Shown: positions 62,341 through 64,000 of the stretch, piece by piece
How the letters are laid out: each line of letters begins with the position of its first letter
How positions within the stretch are numbered: position 1 is the first letter of the stretch
Origin: Streptomyces regalis
GTDB lineage: Bacteria; Actinomycetota; Actinomycetes; Streptomycetales; Streptomycetaceae
Direction: 5' to 3'
Length of the DNA stretch: 64,000 nt
Assembly (NCBI RefSeq): GCF_001509475.1
Contig: NZ_LLZG01000411.1
Location: forward strand, 1 to 64,000
Program-made: the position numbers and the translations under genes
Notes under the pieces: generated by a model
What the model saw: only the letters and a program-made list of their open reading frames with translations
Databases searched by the model: none
What the model was told of the DNA's origin: nothing

Positions 62341-63570
62341 ATGTCCCTGTTTGAGACCTCGGACCGCGCCAAGAAGTACCAGGCGGATCTGCTCGAGTTC
62401 ATGGATGAGCACGTTTACCCCGCCGAGGCCGTGTACCACGAGCAGATGCGCGCGTCGGGTGACCCGCACTTCCAGCCGCCGATCATCGAGGAACTCAAGG
62501 CGGAGGCGCGCAAGCGCGGACTGTGGAACCTCTTCCACCCGCACCCCGACTGGGGCCCCGGGCTGACGAACCTCGAGTACGCGCCGCTGGCCGAGATCAT
62601 GGGGCGCAGCCACATCGCCTCCGAGGCGTGCAACTGCAACGCTCCCGACACCGGCAACATGGAGGTGCTCACGCTCTTCGGCACCGACGAGCACAAGGAG
62701 AAGTACCTCAAGCCGCTGCTCGACGGGACGATGGCCTCGGCGTTCGCGATGACCGAGCCGCGGGTCGCCAGCTCCGACGCCACCAACATCGAACTGCGGA
62801 TGCAGCGCGACGGCGACGAGTACGTCCTCAACGGCCGCAAGTGGTTCGCGTCCAACGCCCTGCACCGCAACTGCAAGGTGCTCATCGTCATGGGGAAGAC
62901 GGACCCGACCGCCGCCCCGCACCGGCAGCAGTCGATGATGGTCGTCCCGATCGACGCCCCCGGGATCACGGTGATGCGCAATCTGCCGGTGTTCGGCTAC
63001 CAGGACCGTGAGGGGCACGCCGAGATCGACTTCCACGACGTACGGGTGCCGGCCAAGGACGTCCTCAAGGGCGAGGGTGAGGGCTTCGCGATCAGCCAGG
63101 CCCGGCTCGGCCCCGGTCGTATCCACCACTGCATGCGGGCCATCGGCGCGGCCGAGCGGGCGCTGGAGCTCATGTGCCGGCGCGCGCAGTCACGAGTGAC
63201 GTTCGGCAGCCCGGTCGCCGAACGGTCCAACATCCAGGACTGGATCGCGGAAGCGCGCATCGACATCGAGATGCTCCGCCTGCTCACGCTCAAGGCCGCG
63301 TATCTGATGGACACGGTCGGCAACAAGGAAGCGCGCACCGAGATCGCGGCCATCAAGGTGGCCGCCCCGAACATCGCGCTGAAGATCATCGACCGCGCGA
63401 TCCAGGTGCACGGGGGAGCGGGAGTGACCGACGACTTCCCGTTGGCGATGATGTACGCGCACCTGCGGACGCTGCGGCTGGCGGACGGTCCCGACGAGGT
63501 CCACAAGCGGGCCATCGCCAAGCAGGAACTGCGCCAGTACCGCGACGCGGCCACGACGGCGGTGAACTGA
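62341..63570 (+). CDS. Acyl-CoA dehydrogenase of the ACAD10/ACAD11-like group
   Basis: 409-residue FAD enzyme. Landmarks: [50 protein letters not shown], the active-site region [26 protein letters not shown] and [23 protein letters not shown]. This motif set with the N-A-P-D-T-G-N-M segment is typical of the ACAD10/11 and LvaC-like subgroup that acts on 4-hydroxyacyl-CoA routes, not of classic FadE. It ends immediately before the next SDR. Confidence 0.9.
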   Translation: MSLFETSDRAKKYQADLLEFMDEHVYPAEAVYHEQMRASGDPHFQPPIIEELKAEARKRGLWNLFHPHPDWGPGLTNLEYAPLAEIMGRSHIASEACNCNAPDTGNMEVLTLFGTDEHKEKYLKPLLDGTMASAFAMTEPRVASSDATNIELRMQRDGDEYVLNGRKWFASNALHRNCKVLIVMGKTDPTAAPHRQQSMMVVPIDAPGITVMRNLPVFGYQDREGHAEIDFHDVRVPAKDVLKGEGEGFAISQARLGPGRIHHCMRAIGAAERALELMCRRAQSRVTFGSPVAERSNIQDWIAEARIDIEMLRLLTLKAAYLMDTVGNKEARTEIAAIKVAAPNIALKIIDRAIQVHGGAGVTDDFPLAMMYAHLRTLRLADGPDEVHKRAIAKQELRQYRDAATTAVN

Positions 63571-63571
63571 G

Positions 63572-64000
63572 ATGGCAGGACTCGACCTCACCGGTCGCAC
63601 CGCCGTCGTCACCGGCGCCTCGCGCGGTATCGGGCTGGCGATCGCCCAGGCCATCGCGGCCGCCGGCGGAAACGTCGTCCTCACCTCCCGGTCCCAGGAG
63701 GCGGCGGATGCCGCCGCTGCCCAGGTCGGGGGCACAGCCGTCGGCGTCGGTGCGCACGCGGTCGACGAAGAGGCGGCGCAGCGCTGTGTGGCTCTGACCC
63801 TCGAGCGTTTCGGAAGCCTGGACATCCTCGTCAACAACGCGGGGACCAACCCGGCCTTCGGGCCCGTCATCGACCAGGACCACGCCCGGTTCGCCAAGAC
63901 CTTCGACGTCAACCTGTGGGCTCCCGTCCTGTGGACGGGGCTGGCCACCCGGGCCTGGATGGGCGAGCACGGCGGCGCCGTCGTCAACACGGCGTCGGTC
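63572..64000 (+). CDS. Short-chain dehydrogenase/reductase (3' partial)
   Basis: The first 143 codons of an SDR: DLTGRTAVVTGASRGIGLAIAQAI (TGxxxGIG), NNAGTNPAFGPVIDQ, FDVNLWAPVLWTGL and VVNTASV, cut by the window edge before YxxxK. ATG at 63572 follows the dehydrogenase stop by one base. It continues the catabolic operon, and the next gene beyond the window may be an APH-like kinase. Confidence 0.88.
   Translation, partial: MAGLDLTGRTAVVTGASRGIGLAIAQAIAAAGGNVVLTSRSQEAADAAAAQVGGTAVGVGAHAVDEEAAQRCVALTLERFGSLDILVNNAGTNPAFGPVIDQDHARFAKTFDVNLWAPVLWTGLATRAWMGEHGGAVVNTASV

Overview
The window is high-GC actinobacterial DNA. Streptomyces is the best fit: dense GC-rich codons with strong third-position bias, GTG/TTG starts, a Streptomyces subtilisin inhibitor (SSI), many SpoIIE-type PP2C phosphatases and STAS proteins, remnants of the SapB (ram/amf) aerial-hyphae locus, and a dormancy (DevR/OsdR-type) gene island. 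No rRNA, tRNA, CRISPR array, insertion sequence or replication origin was recognised. About 50 intact or near-intact genes and about 13 broken genes or fragments are described.

Layout. 1-5.3 kb: 3' part of a ricin-type-lectin membrane protein, a D-2-hydroxyacid dehydrogenase/lactate 2-monooxygenase pair, an esterase and an unknown protein with a palindrome at its start. 5.6-10 kb: SSI with a Lys reactive site, a STAS antagonist, an orphan amidinotransferase, then a damaged minus-strand group (redox enzyme with a 1-nt frameshift, methyltransferase without a start codon, CDGSH protein). 10-13.6 kb: Ppx/GppA phosphatase, an ArsR regulator plus SRPBCC pair with a clear operator, and a secreted tripeptidyl aminopeptidase-like hydrolase. 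13.8-20.2 kb: a complete NHLM/NHLP-type peptide exporter (HlyD, C39 peptidase-ABC, second ABC) behind a 71-residue double-glycine precursor whose predicted 48-residue product has no Cys; no modifying enzyme is present. 20.5-29.2 kb: thioesterase, secreted S1 protease with an acidic tail, and two large PP2C phosphatases flanking a collapsed ram locus (ramC' fused to 'ramB, and a broken ramR). 29.3-35.6 kb: rmlABD, a methyltransferase, rmlC and a large glycosyltransferase, that is, dTDP-L-rhamnose supply and probably cell-wall glycopolymer synthesis. 35.8-39.1 kb: phosphoesterase, CoxG and XdhC-type proteins, then a gene graveyard.

39.2-55.1 kb looks like the stress/dormancy island: flavodoxin-like proteins, Acg nitroreductase, DoxX proteins, a cupredoxin-P-type ATPase-YHS fusion, universal stress protein, carbamate kinase and a CBS-BON protein, mixed with remnants of narK, narG, a second Usp, a zinc alcohol dehydrogenase, a GNAT/acyl-CoA synthetase, a PP2C and a second Acg protein. 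Five related 14-bp inverted repeats (GGGYC-N4-RGCCY) lie upstream of genes here and are a candidate DevR/OsdR-type operator.

55.1-64 kb: an SCO6745-like protein behind a triple tandem repeat, an epoxide-hydrolase-like enzyme with a TetR-type operator, and an acyl-CoA catabolic cluster (thiolase, HAD, acyl-CoA ligase, TetR regulator, SDR, ACAD10/11-like dehydrogenase, partial SDR). Two promoters of this cluster carry the same TTGAA-N12-TTCAA element, and the regulator promoter carries an imperfect copy. The main discoveries to follow up are the precursor/exporter locus, the ram collapse and these two small regulons.
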